DNA of 32,500 nt from Prorocentrum cordatum. Its lineage: Eukaryota > Sar > Dinophyceae > Prorocentrales > Prorocentraceae. The translations under genes were made by a program, and so were the position numbers. The notes beneath the pieces are model-generated. The model ran no database searches, was not told where the DNA came from, and worked only from the letters and a program-made list of their open reading frames with translations. Shown here one piece after another: positions 16,991 to 26,661 of the stretch; the stretch's first letter is position 1, and the number at the start of each line of letters is the position of its first letter. The stretch covers positions 82,501 through 115,000 of the forward strand of contig CAUYUJ010009857.1 in assembly GCA_963575745.1 (NCBI GenBank), written 5' to 3'.

Positions 16991-17599
16991 GCGGGAGGAG
17001 GCAGAAGCGTATAGCGAAGAGCGAATGGCAGAGTGAGGGCGGAGGAAGAGGGATGATGGAGGTGGGAGAACTAGTTAGGTGGGGGGGAGGAGGGAAGAGG
17101 GAGGGATGAGCGAAGGACTGGGGAGGAGGGACTAAAGACGAGGGAGAGTCTATTAGGAGTATGTCGGCAGGAGCACTATCGATGGAGACGGAGCAGGAGC
17201 CGGTGCTGATGGCGATGGTGATGGTGATGATGATTGTGAGGAGGAGGATGAGGAGGAGGAGGAGGAGGAGGAGGAGGAGGAGGAGCGTGGAGACGGGGAT
17301 GAGAAGACGTGGAAGAGGAGGAGGAGGAGGAGGAGGGCGGGGGCAAGACTTCGCACCCGCCCCGCCCAAGAGCACATCCACCAGGCGAGCTCTCGTGAGG
17401 AGGGCGCTGAGCGTGTTCCACTATTCGAAAAGTGCCTACTCGCAAACGTTATAAAATCACCATTTCGCCTCGATATAATGGATCGTAAGTCCCCCGTGGC
17501 TGACCCAGGCTAACTGCGAGTAGTTCGTCACTTGTCGAGTAGTTGAAAGCGCTAGTCTACGTAGGGCGCTGGGGCTAGCATTCGTGAAGCAAGCCGACG
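16991..17599. other. No gene seen; includes a GAG array
   Basis: Purine-rich on the plus strand, with GATGGTGATGGTGATGATGA at about 17210 and GAG repeats at 17236-17335. 17400-17599 is unique, less GC-rich sequence with no supported gene. Confidence 0.55.
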
Positions 17600-18160
17600 T
17601 CGGCCTGGTCAGGCCCCACAGAGGGGCCCTGGGCCCTCTCAGGGCTCTTCGTGCACATTCAGGGCTCTGTTGGGCGATGCCAGGTGCCGTCGGCCCAAAC
17701 ACGGGGCGGGGGGGTCACCCGCAGGGGTTGCCCCGAGCTTGGGAAGTCTCGTCATGAAGCCGCCTCGAGACGCCTTCGGGGTGCTATTCTGGGCCGGCTT
17801 ATCGGCCATCATGTGGCCTTCCTGGGCACCTCCCGCGGCTCCCCTGGGCCATCTTGGGGCAGTGCGAAGTCCCAAGACACAAGCGAAGGGGCGACGGAGA
17901 ACAGCTGACAGAAACGCCAGATGCGTTTGCTCACGATGCTAGCTTTTCGGAGGTATCACAGGGAGGCCCCATGGTCAACTCGAGCCGTCGTAGGACCGTT
18001 TCGATGAGGGCCTCTGGGAGCAATGCTCTGTATACCATCTTGGGCCATATGACGTTATCGTGTTGCGGCCATCTTGGGCTATCTTGGTCCAGCCTGAAGC
18101 AACCCAGGGCCGTCTTGGGCGCTGCTGCTTCTCACCTACCCCCAGTGTTCAGACCCCAAG
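17600..18160. repeat. Degenerate GCCATCTTGGG-type repeat field; no gene
   Basis: GGGCCATCTTGGGGCAGTG (17844), ACCATCTTGGGCCATATG (18039), GCGGCCATCTTGGGCTATCT (18064) and GGGCCGTCTTGGGCGCTG (18107) are members; spacing is irregular. The same motif in opposite orientation fills 14600-14900, and the same orientation recurs at 27930-28690. Confidence 0.55.
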
Positions 18161-19029
18161 GGGGGTAAGTGCACGGGAACGGGTACAGTCAGCCTGCACA
18201 GTGAGGATGAGCAACTGTCCGATGTTACCCTCGCACCCTTCCCTTTCGGCCCAGCCTTGACCGCTTTCGCTGGCCGCGCCCCGCCCGCAAAGTGTTCAAG
18301 GCCTTTTGTGCATCCTTATCGTGTGCCCTTATTCTACGGGTTGACTTTAAAAGGGGGCCGTGGAAGAGCTGGCACCCGGAAAAACCTGCGCCCAGATGGC
18401 TGGCGGGATCCTAAGCTTTGGACTGGTCGGACGGCTGTTTCATGTGTTGTCTTTGTCGCAGCCCGTCTATACCCGATCTCATCCTTGGTAGTGCGTCACT
18501 CTCCCCTGCAATCCGTCGCTTTTCATTTCGACCTGTCACGATCTACTCTCGCTAGTTGCAGCTCGTAAAGGGTACTGCGAGTCTGTCGATGTCCCTTGCA
18601 CTCCGCCTCTTCCCATCGCACTCGTCGCTGTCCCCAGGAATGAGTCAGGAGTACGAGGAGGACGGAGGAACGATGACGAGGAGACGGGATGGAGGTGGAG
18701 GAGGAGGAGGTGGAGGAGCAGGAATGAGGCCTCTCGGGCAAAGCACCGTTCGTTACTTTGGAGGTGGGGGGCGACGTGGCCCTCGTGGTGGAGGGTCGGG
18801 AAGTGGGCAGGTGTCGTGGTCCAGGCAGCGCCCCGCATCTCGCCAGACGCGCCGCAGCAAACCCGCCCCTCTCCGCACGGGCGTGCGGGCAGAGCAGAGC
18901 GGCTCCAGCACGGAGACGAGGCGGAGCGCCTTCAACCCCTAGCCGGCAGGCCCTCGCAGCCCGCCCCATGGCCAACTGGCTCGCGGACCTGCCGCTTTGC
19001 GCTCCAGCCTCGCAGGATGAGGCGCAAGG
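18161..19029. other. No gene seen: unique sequence
   Basis: Unique DNA of mixed composition with a small GGAGGTGGAGGAGG run at about 18691-18720. No splice, leader or protein motif recognised. Confidence 0.45.
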
Positions 19030-19285
19030 TCGTGTGTGTGTGTGTGTGTGCTCGGCGGGGCGTAGACGCGCGCGCTCCCCTGCGGGCGCTCGACTCTCGA
19101 CGCCCCGTCGCCGCGCCTGGGGCCGCGGCGTCAGAAAGTGTGCGCGTGTGTGTGGTGTGTGTGGCGTGTGTGTGTGTTTGTGGTGTGTTTGTGTGTTTGT
19201 GTGTGTGTGCGTGTGTCTGTTTGTGTGTCTGTGTCTGTGTCTGTGTGTCTGTGTGTGTGTGTCTGTGTCTGTGTCTGTGTCTGCT
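19030..19285 (+). repeat. (TG)n and (TGTGTC)n microsatellites
   Basis: A short TG run at 19032-19051 and a long one at 19137-19283 that turns into GTGTCTGTGTCTGTG. The long one starts after CAGAAAGTG. Confidence 0.95.
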
Positions 19286-19399
19286 GCTGCGATCCCGGCT
19301 GCTCATCGCCGAACTCTCTGACGTCCGAGCGTCCCTTCTCCCTCTCGGCCGTTACCCCTCCCCCCTCGTTGCACGCCGGCCAATTCGCTGGTTAGTGCC

Positions 19400-19453
19400 C
19401 TTATCTAGCTTCTCGCTGGAGCGGAGTTCGCCGTCTCGCTGCTGACGAAAAGT
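19400..19453 (+). pseudogene. Possible third, diverged retroposon 3' end
   Basis: TAGCTTCTCGCTGGAGCGGA, then GTTCGCCGTCTCG and GACGAAAAG resemble the terminal part of 3073-3258 and 15078-15391 (TAGCTTCCAGCGGAAGAG, GTTCGCTCTCG, A-rich end). Weak but positioned, like the first copy, directly before a TG array. Confidence 0.35.
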
Positions 19454-19530
19454 GTGTGTGTGTGTCTGTGTTTGTGTGGTGTGTGGTGCGTGTGTGTGAG
19501 TGTGTGTGTGTGTGTGTGTGTGCGTGTGTG

Positions 19531-19562
<32 letters not shown>

Positions 19563-19618
19563 CGTTTGTGTGTATGCGTGTGTGTGCGCATGTGCGTGTG
19601 TGTGTGTGTGTGTGTGTG
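19451..19618 (+). repeat. (TG)n microsatellite
   Basis: About 165 bp of GTGTGT with GTGC and GTTTG interruptions, starting at GAAAAGTGTG. Confidence 0.97.
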
Positions 19619-21339
19619 TCGCGGAGGGCGGCGCGCAGGCCTGACGCCGCAAGGGAAGAACGGACCCCAGCCGCCCCAGCCTGTGTTTCAAGAGGGGGGC
19701 AATGAGGGTTGATGATGTGTGCGCGATGATTGGCCGCTCGCGTGCCGTAGTAGGTTAATGCGTCTGAACTCCGCTTCTATGTCCATCTGTTTTTTTCTGC
19801 CTTCGGAATTATGGTTGGTGGGCCTTTCTGGCGTCCCCTATCTTCGTTCGAGCCCTGAGCTTCCCCAATCATCTCCCTCCTTTTCTGTCATTATCCGACT
19901 GCTATTATTATTCCTCGTCCTCCTCCTCTTTGTCGCTTCACCCCGGGTATTTATCGTCAAATGTATGGATTTTGACGGTTTTCTTCTTCATGGCCATTCC
20001 ACCTTCCTTTCTCTTCCCTCGCCCACCTTTTCTCCTCCTCCTCCCTCGCGTCTACCTCCTCCCTTGCCCTCCGTCCTCCGTCCGCCACCGTTCCCCCCCC
20101 CAGCTTAGCCCCCCCCCCCTGCCCCCCTCTTCCATGCTCACTCCTTCACCCTCCTATGCAGCCGGCCCCGATTAGTAGGTCGACCCTGCCAAATCAAGAG
20201 TACCTTTGTGTCCTGTGTCTCGCGACCCATGCTTCCTACATTCCTGTGGCAATGTGGCCCTCGGAAGGGTCTTGTGTCCTCTCGCGTGTCCTGTCCAATC
20301 AAGGCCGACTGTGCTCCATCCTTCCTAACTCCACCGTCCTTGCTGCCCTCTCCCATGTTGCCCTGCCCCTGCTTTCCCCCTCCTGTTCGGCACCATCCTC
20401 CGTCCACCCTCGCCGCCTTCGCCGCCCTCGCGATCTTGTTCCTCCTCGTTCTCCACTTCCCCCTCGTCCTCCTCCTCCTCCTCCTCTTCCTCCTCCTCAT
20501 CGTGTATCCGTTTATCTGGTCATCGTCCCTCCTCCTCGGTGACCTCGGTGACCGATGCGCGCCTGGTCACTCCACGAGCAACCGACGCACCACTACTAAA
20601 GGAGCACCTCAAAAGGCTGGCCCAGTCGAGGCTGAGGCAGGGGCAAGGGGGGGAGGGGGCGAAAGGGGAAACACAGGGAGAGAAGAAAGGGGAAATGACT
20701 GGCCAAGCCTATGTTTGCCTCCAGGAACCACTCCCTTCAAGAGCTTGGACCTCTCCGAGCTCTTCCTGGGGTTGGTGCAAGGGTTGCGGAGCGTCTCGCT
20801 TCCTCTGCAGGACGCGAATGCCCCGCACGGTACACACAAAACATATGGACTGTCCGAGCACATCTCTCTATGGCCCAGTGGAGCGCGTGCCGCCCCCCCC
20901 CCCCGCCCCCCCCCCCCGTCGAGAGGAGCGAGAGAGAGAAGGGTTGAGATCCTCACAAGGGCTAGAGGTGCTCAGACTCATAACTCGCAGACACCGCCCA
21001 CACCTGAGGATGTCCCCGTGGCGGACGGGAATGTGGAGGCTCACGGGTCTCTGGGACACCTGGTGGCTTCGGAGCCCTGTGGAGCTCACCGCATATGGAC
21101 TCCGCGCTGGGAGAGCACTCGAGGCTGTCGCAGACTCCTACACACAGGCTCTGATACTGCTTTTCGGCCTCCTCGAAAAATTGAATCTCCGAAGGAGCTA
21201 ATTCGTGTATCTTCGCACCCTGCTTGGCCCACCTGTCGGCGGCGATGGACCCAGCAACAAGACTACGAGCACCTGAGTCAAGCCCCTCGTTCATCTCTTG
21301 ATGGGATTTGCCTTTGCGAAGTGAGACCCAGGGAGACGA
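19619..21339. other. No gene seen; C/T-rich in the middle
   Basis: 20030-20160 and 20440-20500 are pyrimidine-rich (CTCCTCC, CCCCCC), and 20896-20920 is a C run. A minus-strand frame at 21279-20962 has balanced composition (GARSLVAGSIAADRWAKQGA onward) but no start, splice or homology support, so no gene is called. Confidence 0.4.
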
Positions 21340-21530
21340 GTGCCCTACAGTCGGGGCCCTGAAGAAGGAACCCTTTGAGTTGGGGAGGGGCTCCGCGTTC
21401 CTTAAGTGTTTCACAGCTTGCCTCAGGTTTTCCTTATGTTTTCGATGGGAAATCGAAGTTCAACTTATGGTAAAAAGGGCATCGTTCCTTATTTGGGGCT
21501 CCTTAGGTCGAAGCCCCGACTGTAGGTGCC
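21340..21530. mobile_element. Family P TIR element, copy 1, with 5-bp target duplication
   Basis: The element is 21345-21525 (181 bp). CTACAGTCGGGGC at the left is exactly complementary to GCCCCGACTGTAG at the right; similarity continues to AAGGAACCC/GGGCTCCTT. Flanked by gtgcc at 21340-21344 and 21526-21530. Internal palindrome TTTTCGATGGGAAATCGAA. The second copy is at 22928-23109. Confidence 0.88.
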
Positions 21531-21535
21531 GAGCC

Positions 21536-21765
21536 ATGTCTCCCCAGAAACAAAAAAAGAAACAACTCAATGGGGAAGCACCCCCAGAAAAGCCCCCGGT
21601 GGGTCCACGGCGCCCATGAACAACGACCTGGTAGCCGACGACGACGGGCCTGGGCCGATCGTGCCCACCGTGGGTAGCCCTGCGCAGAACAGCCACAGCC
21701 AAAGCTGCGTGCTCTGGAATGCCAGACGTTTGTTCAAATTCACCCGACAAGAGTTCTGTCACGGG
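21536..21765 (+). pseudogene. Possible coding fragment, LINE endonuclease-like start
   Basis: Two adjoining frames have protein-like composition: MSPQKQKKKQLNGEAPPEKP onward (21536-21619), then, one frame over, MNNDLVADDDGPGP (from 21616) to SCVLWNARRLFKFTRQE (ending about 21756). A Lys-rich stretch followed by VLWNARxLF resembles the beginning of the endonuclease domain of some dinoflagellate LINEs. The match is short and the frame then runs into a CTC array. It may instead be an exon with the CTC array as part of an intron. Confidence 0.28.
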
Positions 21766-21840
21766 TCCTCCTCCTCCTCCTCCTCCTCCTCCTCCTCCTG
21801 CTCCTCCTCCTCCTTCTCCTCCTCCTCCTCCTCCTCGTCC
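21766..21840 (+). repeat. (CTC)n microsatellite
   Basis: About 75 bp of CTC with TGC and TTC interruptions. Confidence 0.95.
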
Positions 21841-22109
21841 CCGTCGCGAGTACGGCTCGTGCATGTGGGTCTGGGCGGGCGAGGGGGCCGTAAACTCCTC
21901 GGACAAGAGTTTCGCCCGACATTTGCACAGCCGCAAAAGCCTCCTCTCTCGATTTCTTCACGCTCCCCGTGGAAACAACTGCCGTCTGTGAAACGAGAAT
22001 CTCCGATGGAAAACTGAAATGGTTCACACGGGGATCCACTCGTTCCTCGCACTCCCTCAGCCCCGCGCCCGCGGCGCCTGCCGTTTTCCCATCCTCGACG
22101 TCTTTCTTC
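21841..22109. other. No gene called: short open stretches after the CTC array
   Basis: After the CTC array and a possible acceptor (GTCGCGAG), a frame of balanced composition (YGSCMWVWAGEGAVNSSDKS onward) runs to a TGA at 21991. The opposite strand is also open (NHFSFPSEILVSQTAVVSTG). Both cannot be real and no further signal decides. Confidence 0.3.
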
Positions 22110-22370
22110 TCCCCCTCCTCCTCATCCTTCTCTTCCTCCTCCTCCCCTTCCTCCTCCATCTCCTCCTCCTCCTCCTCCTCCTCCTCCTCCTCTTCCTTGT
22201 GCTTCTTCTCCTCCTCCTTCTCCCCTCCTTCTCCTCCTCCTCCTCCCTCCTCCTCCCTCCTCCCACCTCCCTCCTGTCTCCCGCTCCCTCCGCCCTCCCT
22301 GCTCCACCTCGCCCCCCCCCCCCCCTCCTCCTCCGTGGACCCCCTCCCCTCCCTCCCTCGCCACCCCCTC
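22110..22370 (+). repeat. Pyrimidine-rich CTC/CCT field
   Basis: About 260 bp dominated by CTCCTC, TTCTCC and C runs on the plus strand. Confidence 0.9.
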
Positions 22371-22424
22371 CCCCCGCGGCCGCGCATGTCGCCGCGGGGC
22401 GTTCTGAGTTGTGATGTTTTGCCA

Positions 22425-22494
22425 TATACATATACACATTATCTAGTTTTTATATATGCTTAACATATATATATATACACATTATGTTGGTAAT

Positions 22495-22533
<39 letters not shown>
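22425..22533. repeat. AT-rich (TA)n island
   Basis: CATATACATATACACATTAT, then TA runs, then ATACACATTATGTTGG and a final 35-bp TA run. ATACACATTAT occurs twice about 45 bp apart. It is the lowest-GC stretch of the window and is followed at once by a C/G homopolymer-rich stretch (22563-22600). Confidence 0.9.
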
Positions 22534-22713
22534 GATGCGTGGCCTGCCCGGGCCCCCGCGGCCGCGCCCCCCCCCCCCCCCGCCCGGGGGGGTGGGGCCG
22601 GCGGGCCACTTCGCCGTCATCTGCGGCGAGGCGGACCAGGCCGGCTTCGTGCCGCAGGCCCTGCTCCGGGAGCCTCGAGAGTCAGAGGAAGAGCATCGAA
22701 AAAGAGGAAGCGG

Positions 22714-22902
22714 CATGAACATAATTGTTTTGTTGGCGCTCCGCGCGGGTTTCTTGGAACGGCGCTGCGACTCCTCTGGCGGCGCTGGAACTCCCCCGGC
22801 GGCGCCACCGGCGCCGCCCTTGGCGCGCTCCGCGCACCAGGGATGGGGGCCCAGCGCGGATCCAAGACATCCGCGCGGAGCGCCAAAAGTTAATGTTTAT
22901 GC
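22714..22902. mobile_element. Family F foldback element, copy 5 (long form)
   Basis: Outer ends GCATGAACATAATT and TTAATGTTTATGC; arms TTGGCGCTCCGCGCGGG and CCGCGCGGAGCGCCAAAA; inner GGATCCAAGACATCC. The centre carries GGCGCCACCGGCGCCGCCCTT and GGCGCGCTCCGCGC, also present in copy 3. Confidence 0.8.
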
Positions 22903-22927
22903 AGTTTTCCCCATCTTTCTAGAAAAG

Positions 22928-23109
22928 GTACAGTCGGGGCCCTGAAGAAGGAACCCTTTTCGTTGGGGAGGGGCTCCGCGTTCCTGAAGTGTTTCGCAGC
23001 TTGCTTCAGGTTTCCCTTATGTTTTCGATTGGAAATCGAAGTTGAACTTATGGAAAAGAGGGGCCTCGTTCCTGATTAAGGGTTCCTCACGTCAACGCCT
23101 CGACTGTAC
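22928..23109. mobile_element. Family P TIR element, copy 2
   Basis: Ends GTACAGTCGGGGC and GCCTCGACTGTAC. The interior matches copy 1 closely (CCTGAAGAAGGAACCCTTT, GGGGAGGGGCTCCGCGTTCC, CTTATGTTTTCGATTGGAAA). No perfect flanking repeat found. Confidence 0.82.
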
Positions 23110-23127
23110 TTCTACTCGTCCCTCGTT

Positions 23128-23243
23128 TTTGCCTGCGTGGGCCTCCTCGGAGGCCCTCGTCGCCACCGCTGGATGCGCGCCTCGGAGTTCTGGCCAGAAC
23201 GCACCCAGGGAGAGGTCCGGGGAGCAGCGGTACCGGCACCTTT
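23128..23243 (+). repeat. Dispersed repeat family B, copy 2
   Basis: GCCCTCGTCGCCACCGCTGG, TCTGGCCAGAACGCACCC, GGGGAGCAGCGGTACCGGCA; same order as 2060-2166 and 24612-24722. Confidence 0.75.
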
Positions 23244-23245
23244 CG

Positions 23246-23446
23246 TGACGAACGAGCAGCACACACACACACACACACCCATACCCATAGGGGGATCGCT
23301 GAGAGGAGGACTGGCTATGGGTATGGGTGCGGGTTGTCGGACCCTGGGGAACGCTCCCGTTCGAGCGGGGACCCCCATCCGACAACACGCACCCATAGCC
23401 CTCTCCGACCCCCCTATGGGTATGGGTGTGAGTTGTTGGTTCGTCA
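23246..23446. mobile_element. Foldback element Q (201 bp)
   Basis: TGACGAACGAGCAGCACAC at the left mirrors GTGAGTTGTTGGTTCGTCA at the right. CACCCATACCCATAGGGG and its complement, GGCTATGGGT with GGGTGCGGGTTGTCGGA, and a central CTCCCGTTCGAGCGGG-type hairpin continue the palindrome. It starts right at the end of repeat B copy 2. Confidence 0.72.
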
Positions 23447-23469
23447 TGTTAAGTTACCCAGAGACGGGA

Positions 23470-23605
23470 GTCAATGCAGGATCTTGCAGGATCCGCCAGG
23501 GTGCCGGATCTTGCAGGATCTTGCAGCGCCCGGGGCGCCCTGACCCGGGCTTGGGCGCAGGTCCTGCAGGGTCCTGCAGGCTTTTGCAGGCTCCTGCGAG
23601 GCCTG
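23470..23605 (+). repeat. TTGCAGGATC tandem repeat
   Basis: Imperfect units of about 10 bp: GGATCTTGCAGGATC, GGTCCTGCAGGGTCCTGCAG, GGCTTTTGCAGGCTCCTGC, with GCGCCCGGGGCGC between. Confidence 0.8.
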
Positions 23606-24611
23606 ACCGACCAACCTGGGTCAGTACAGGTCCCCGAGTGCACCGGAGGGGGGAGAGGGCTGGGGCCCCCAAGCGGTGTGCTGCCACCGCACGTCCTCCG
23701 TGCGGCAGGGGGCAGCCTCTGGGAGCTCGGGAGGCCTTCGCAAGAGCGGGTGCGAGCAGTTGGGCCGCACCGAGGGGTCATCAATCGGGAATCTGCGGAG
23801 TGTTTCGGATGCAGCTCCTGGGAGGTCAAATTCTGATGTTGCCCTGCTCAATCCGCGGCCAGATCCGGCGCAGCCGCCTCCTCATGGGGCTCACTCCGCC
23901 TCAGTCTTTCCGGCGAGGGCCTCCCAGCATCTGCCTCCTGAGAGTGCGTGGTGACCGCGCTGTGTGTGTGGCGACCCGGCCGCCGCACGGTTCTGGGACT
24001 CGGCGGGCTGTCCGAGGGCGCCTCGGGCGACCGGGGGCATCCGAGGTCCCACGGCCGTGCGGCAGCGGACCACCTGGTGAGGGCTCCTGGGATTTCGAGG
24101 TCGCCGTGCGGTCCGTCGCCCCGCGGCGGGTGGATCTGCTCGGAGGAGCAAGAAGTCACAATAATGATTCGATGGTCAATCACGGGAGCGTCCGAGCGTT
24201 TCTGATTGAATGCATTCTCGGCGAATGGCTCCCACCCAAAAGCGCTGGATCGCGCGAAATAGCACCCGATACCACCCCATCGGGCCCAGTAGCTCCAAAT
24301 AGCTTTCAAATAGCGCCCACTGGCAACCAACAGCGCCCAGCAGCGCCATGTGAGGAAGATGCAGCATGTCCGCTCGGCGCCCGATTAGGCGCGCTATTGG
24401 GTGCTATGGGATAGGCCGAGCAAATGCGCGTGTTGTTTTCTGGTAGTGATCTGTGTCAGGAGTTCCAGCACTCCCTGGATTCCCGATTGTTCCGCACAGG
24501 CTCCAGGAACGAGGGTCGCTAGGTACCCCAGAATTTCTGGTCCGGATTCTGATCCATCATGGAATCATTCTCGTTCCAGAAGATGCGCTGCAGAGGAGGA
24601 ACAAGTCCCGA
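23606..24611. other. No gene called: mostly unique GC-rich sequence
   Basis: Open frames on both strands overlap heavily. 24235-24415 has repeated AATAGCGCCC/CAGCGCCCA motifs (AAATAGCACCC, AAATAGCTTTCAAATAGCGC, CAACAGCGCCCAGCAGCGCC), a weak tandem field. No domain or splice model could be supported. Confidence 0.4.
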
Positions 24612-24722
24612 CACCGCTGCTTGCCCTGGAGAGCCCTCGTCGCCACGGTCGGATACGCGTCCAAAGTTTGGCCAGAATGCACCCCCGAAGAGGTCCCGTG
24701 GAGCAGCGGTACCGGTCCACCC
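24612..24722 (+). repeat. Dispersed repeat family B, copy 3
   Basis: GCCCTCGTCGCCACGGTCGG, TTTGGCCAGAATGCACCC, GTGGAGCAGCGGTACCGGTC; most similar to copy 2. Confidence 0.75.
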
Positions 24723-25502
24723 AGGCACCACCACCACCAGCGGGCCACCTCCAGCGAGGATATTTACGATGCCTCCCTGGGCTGGAGACTGGATTTAGGT
24801 CGGGCATGTCCTCCGACAGGCGCATCTTGGAGGAAAAGTAAAAACGATCCAGACATTGAACGAATCGCAGAATCGCCCTCCTTTGCTTAAAACTATGTCT
24901 GAAGATTCCTCCTGCAGGGGAACATGCCCGACGCAAGACTGGACATGTCTCGGCCGGAGCGTTGCAGAGCAGGGGGACCACACTGCCAGGTGGGCCCTCC
25001 CTGGCTCGTCACGCCGGTGGTGGAGGTGCCGATATCATCTCCTCCCCCATGTCGCCCTCCGCGCTTGCTGAGCTTCACTCAGTGGGGTTTGGATGCTTTC
25101 GTTTTGTCTCCAGGGGCCTTCCTGCCCTTTGCCTCCCAGGAGAGCCAGAAGGTAGGACCAGGGCCCCAGAAGTTGATTGATTGTCGAGGTTCGAGGTTGT
25201 TCTGACAGCCCTGCAGATGTGGAGATCTATCAAGCAGCACACTGTAAGGCCAGGGGCAGCTTCAGGGGACCCAGACCCCTGGCGACTAGAACGAAATCAC
25301 GCTCGAGGCGGCTTGCAACCTTGGGCTCCCAGTAGCCTCTCATCCACTGTCTGGGGGCGGGGATCGTCAGACAGCAGTTCTGGAATCGAGAGTTCCGTGA
25401 GCAGGCGTCTCGAAATGATCGAATCGTCGGAGGTCCGATTGCGTGTGCCTCCCGTGCAGACTCCACGTGGTTCCCCCATGAGCGTGTTACTGTATCCCTT
25501 GA
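24723..25502. other. No gene called: unique sequence
   Basis: Mixed-composition DNA without low-complexity arrays. Short frames of ordinary composition occur on both strands, but none has a start, splice site pair or recognised motif. Confidence 0.4.
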
Positions 25503-25817
25503 GGCATAATGGGCATTATAGCCACCGGCCCTCCCCCCCGTATAATGTAACGCCCCTCCCCCCCATGCGCTCCATCGGGATCCGCATCTTCGTCCGCATA
25601 GGAATCCGCATAGGAGCCTGGTCCGCATTGGTCCGACAGGAGAGAAGGGTGAGAGCGGAGGAGGAGGAGCAGGAGGAGGAGGAGGAGGAAAAGGAGGAGG
25701 AGGAGGAGGTGGATGTGGTGGAGGAGGGAGGAGAGAAGAACGTCGTATGCTATTATCAGCACTTCTCTGGCGTGGCGTTTAGCTGTCCGCAGCAGATCCT
25801 CACCTATCCTGTGCGCG

Positions 25818-26462
25818 CAGGCGCTGTGGTGTACACCAGCGCTGCGTGCACGCGGATGCTGTGGTGGGCACAGGCGCTGCGGTGCACGCAAGCATTGTGG
25901 TGTATACAGGCGCTGTGTTGCACATGGTTGCTGCGGTGTTACACGGTCGCTGTGGTGTACACGCGCGCTGTGGTGCACGCAAGCATTGTGGTGTGCACAG
26001 GCGCTGCGTCGCACACGGCTGTTGCGGTGTACGCAGGCGCTGTGGTGTACACGCGCGCTGTGGTGCACGCGAGCACTGTGGTGTACACAGGCGCTGTGTT
26101 GCACATAGTTGCTGCGGTTTTACACAGTCGCTGTGGTGTACACAGGCGCTGTGGTGCACGCAAGGCCTGTGGTGTACATTGACGCTGCGTCGCACACGGC
26201 TGTTGCGGTGTACGCAGGCGCTGTGGTGTACACGCGCGCTGTGGTGCACGCGAGCACTGTGGTGTACACAGGCGCTGTGTTGCACACGGCTGTTGCGGAG
26301 TTGCACAGTTGCTGTGGTGTATACCGGCGCTGTGGTGCACGCAGGGTCTGTGGTGTACTTAGGCGCTGCGTCGCACACGGCTGTTGCGGTGTACGCAAGC
26401 GCTCTTGTGTATACGCGCTATGTGGTGCACGCGAGCATGGTGGTGTACACAGGCGCTGGGGG
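25818..26462 (+). repeat. 181-bp higher-order minisatellite of ~15-bp units
   Basis: Subunits of about 15 bp (GCTGTGGTGTACACA, GCTGTGGTGCACGCA, GCTGTTGCGGTGTAC) are grouped in 181-bp repeats. The anchor CGCTGCGTCGCACACGGCTG starts at 26002, 26183 and 26364; the anchor CACATGGTTG or its variants starts at 25921, 26102 and 26283. Both give exactly 181 twice. About 3.6 higher-order copies. Open frames give AVVYTRAVVHAS-type repeats and are not taken as genes. Confidence 0.9.
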
Positions 26463-26499
26463 GCAGGTCGCCACCTACATGCTGCTCGCGTCGTCGTCG

Positions 26500-26504
26500 G
26501 CGGA

Positions 26505-26542
<38 letters not shown>

Positions 26543-26578
26543 TCGTCGTCGCTCGTCGCTCGTCGTCGTCGTGCGCGC
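26500..26578 (+). repeat. (GTC)n microsatellite
   Basis: GTCGTCGTC for about 60 bp, then CGCTCGTCGTCGCTCGTCGC variants; also present, inverted, in the solo H end at about 4060-4095. Confidence 0.93.
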
Positions 26579-26661
26579 GGGCGCGGCTGTGGTGCTGGAG
26601 CCACACGGCAGGGGGGGGGACGTTACATTATACCCCCCCCCTATAATGTCCATTGTCGCCG

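Larger units (their letters stand above)
25503..26661. mobile_element. Family H large TIR element carrying a minisatellite
   Basis: Left end: GGCATAATGGGCATTATAG, C-tract, GTATAATGTAACGCCCCTCC. Right end (reverse complement): GGCGACAATGGACATTATAG, G-tract, TATAATGTAACGTCCCCCCC. The two ends are inverted copies separated by 1.1 kb. Between them are a GAG run (25659-25740), a 181-bp higher-order minisatellite (25818-26462) and a GTC array (26500-26560). A solo end lies at 3951-4125 in opposite orientation. No transposase frame. No clear target duplication. Confidence 0.65.

Noticed and set aside
15488-17014. Long Asp-rich reading frame (about 500 codons), with Met-rich, Ile-rich and His-rich frames on the same DNA
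   Set aside because: All are translations of GAG and GAT microsatellites; several frames and both strands are open at once, so openness says nothing about coding.
23137-24414. 425-codon frame on the plus strand
   Set aside because: Its first part runs through repeat B, foldback element Q and the TTGCAGGATC tandem repeat; the remainder has no recognised motif and the opposite strand is open too.
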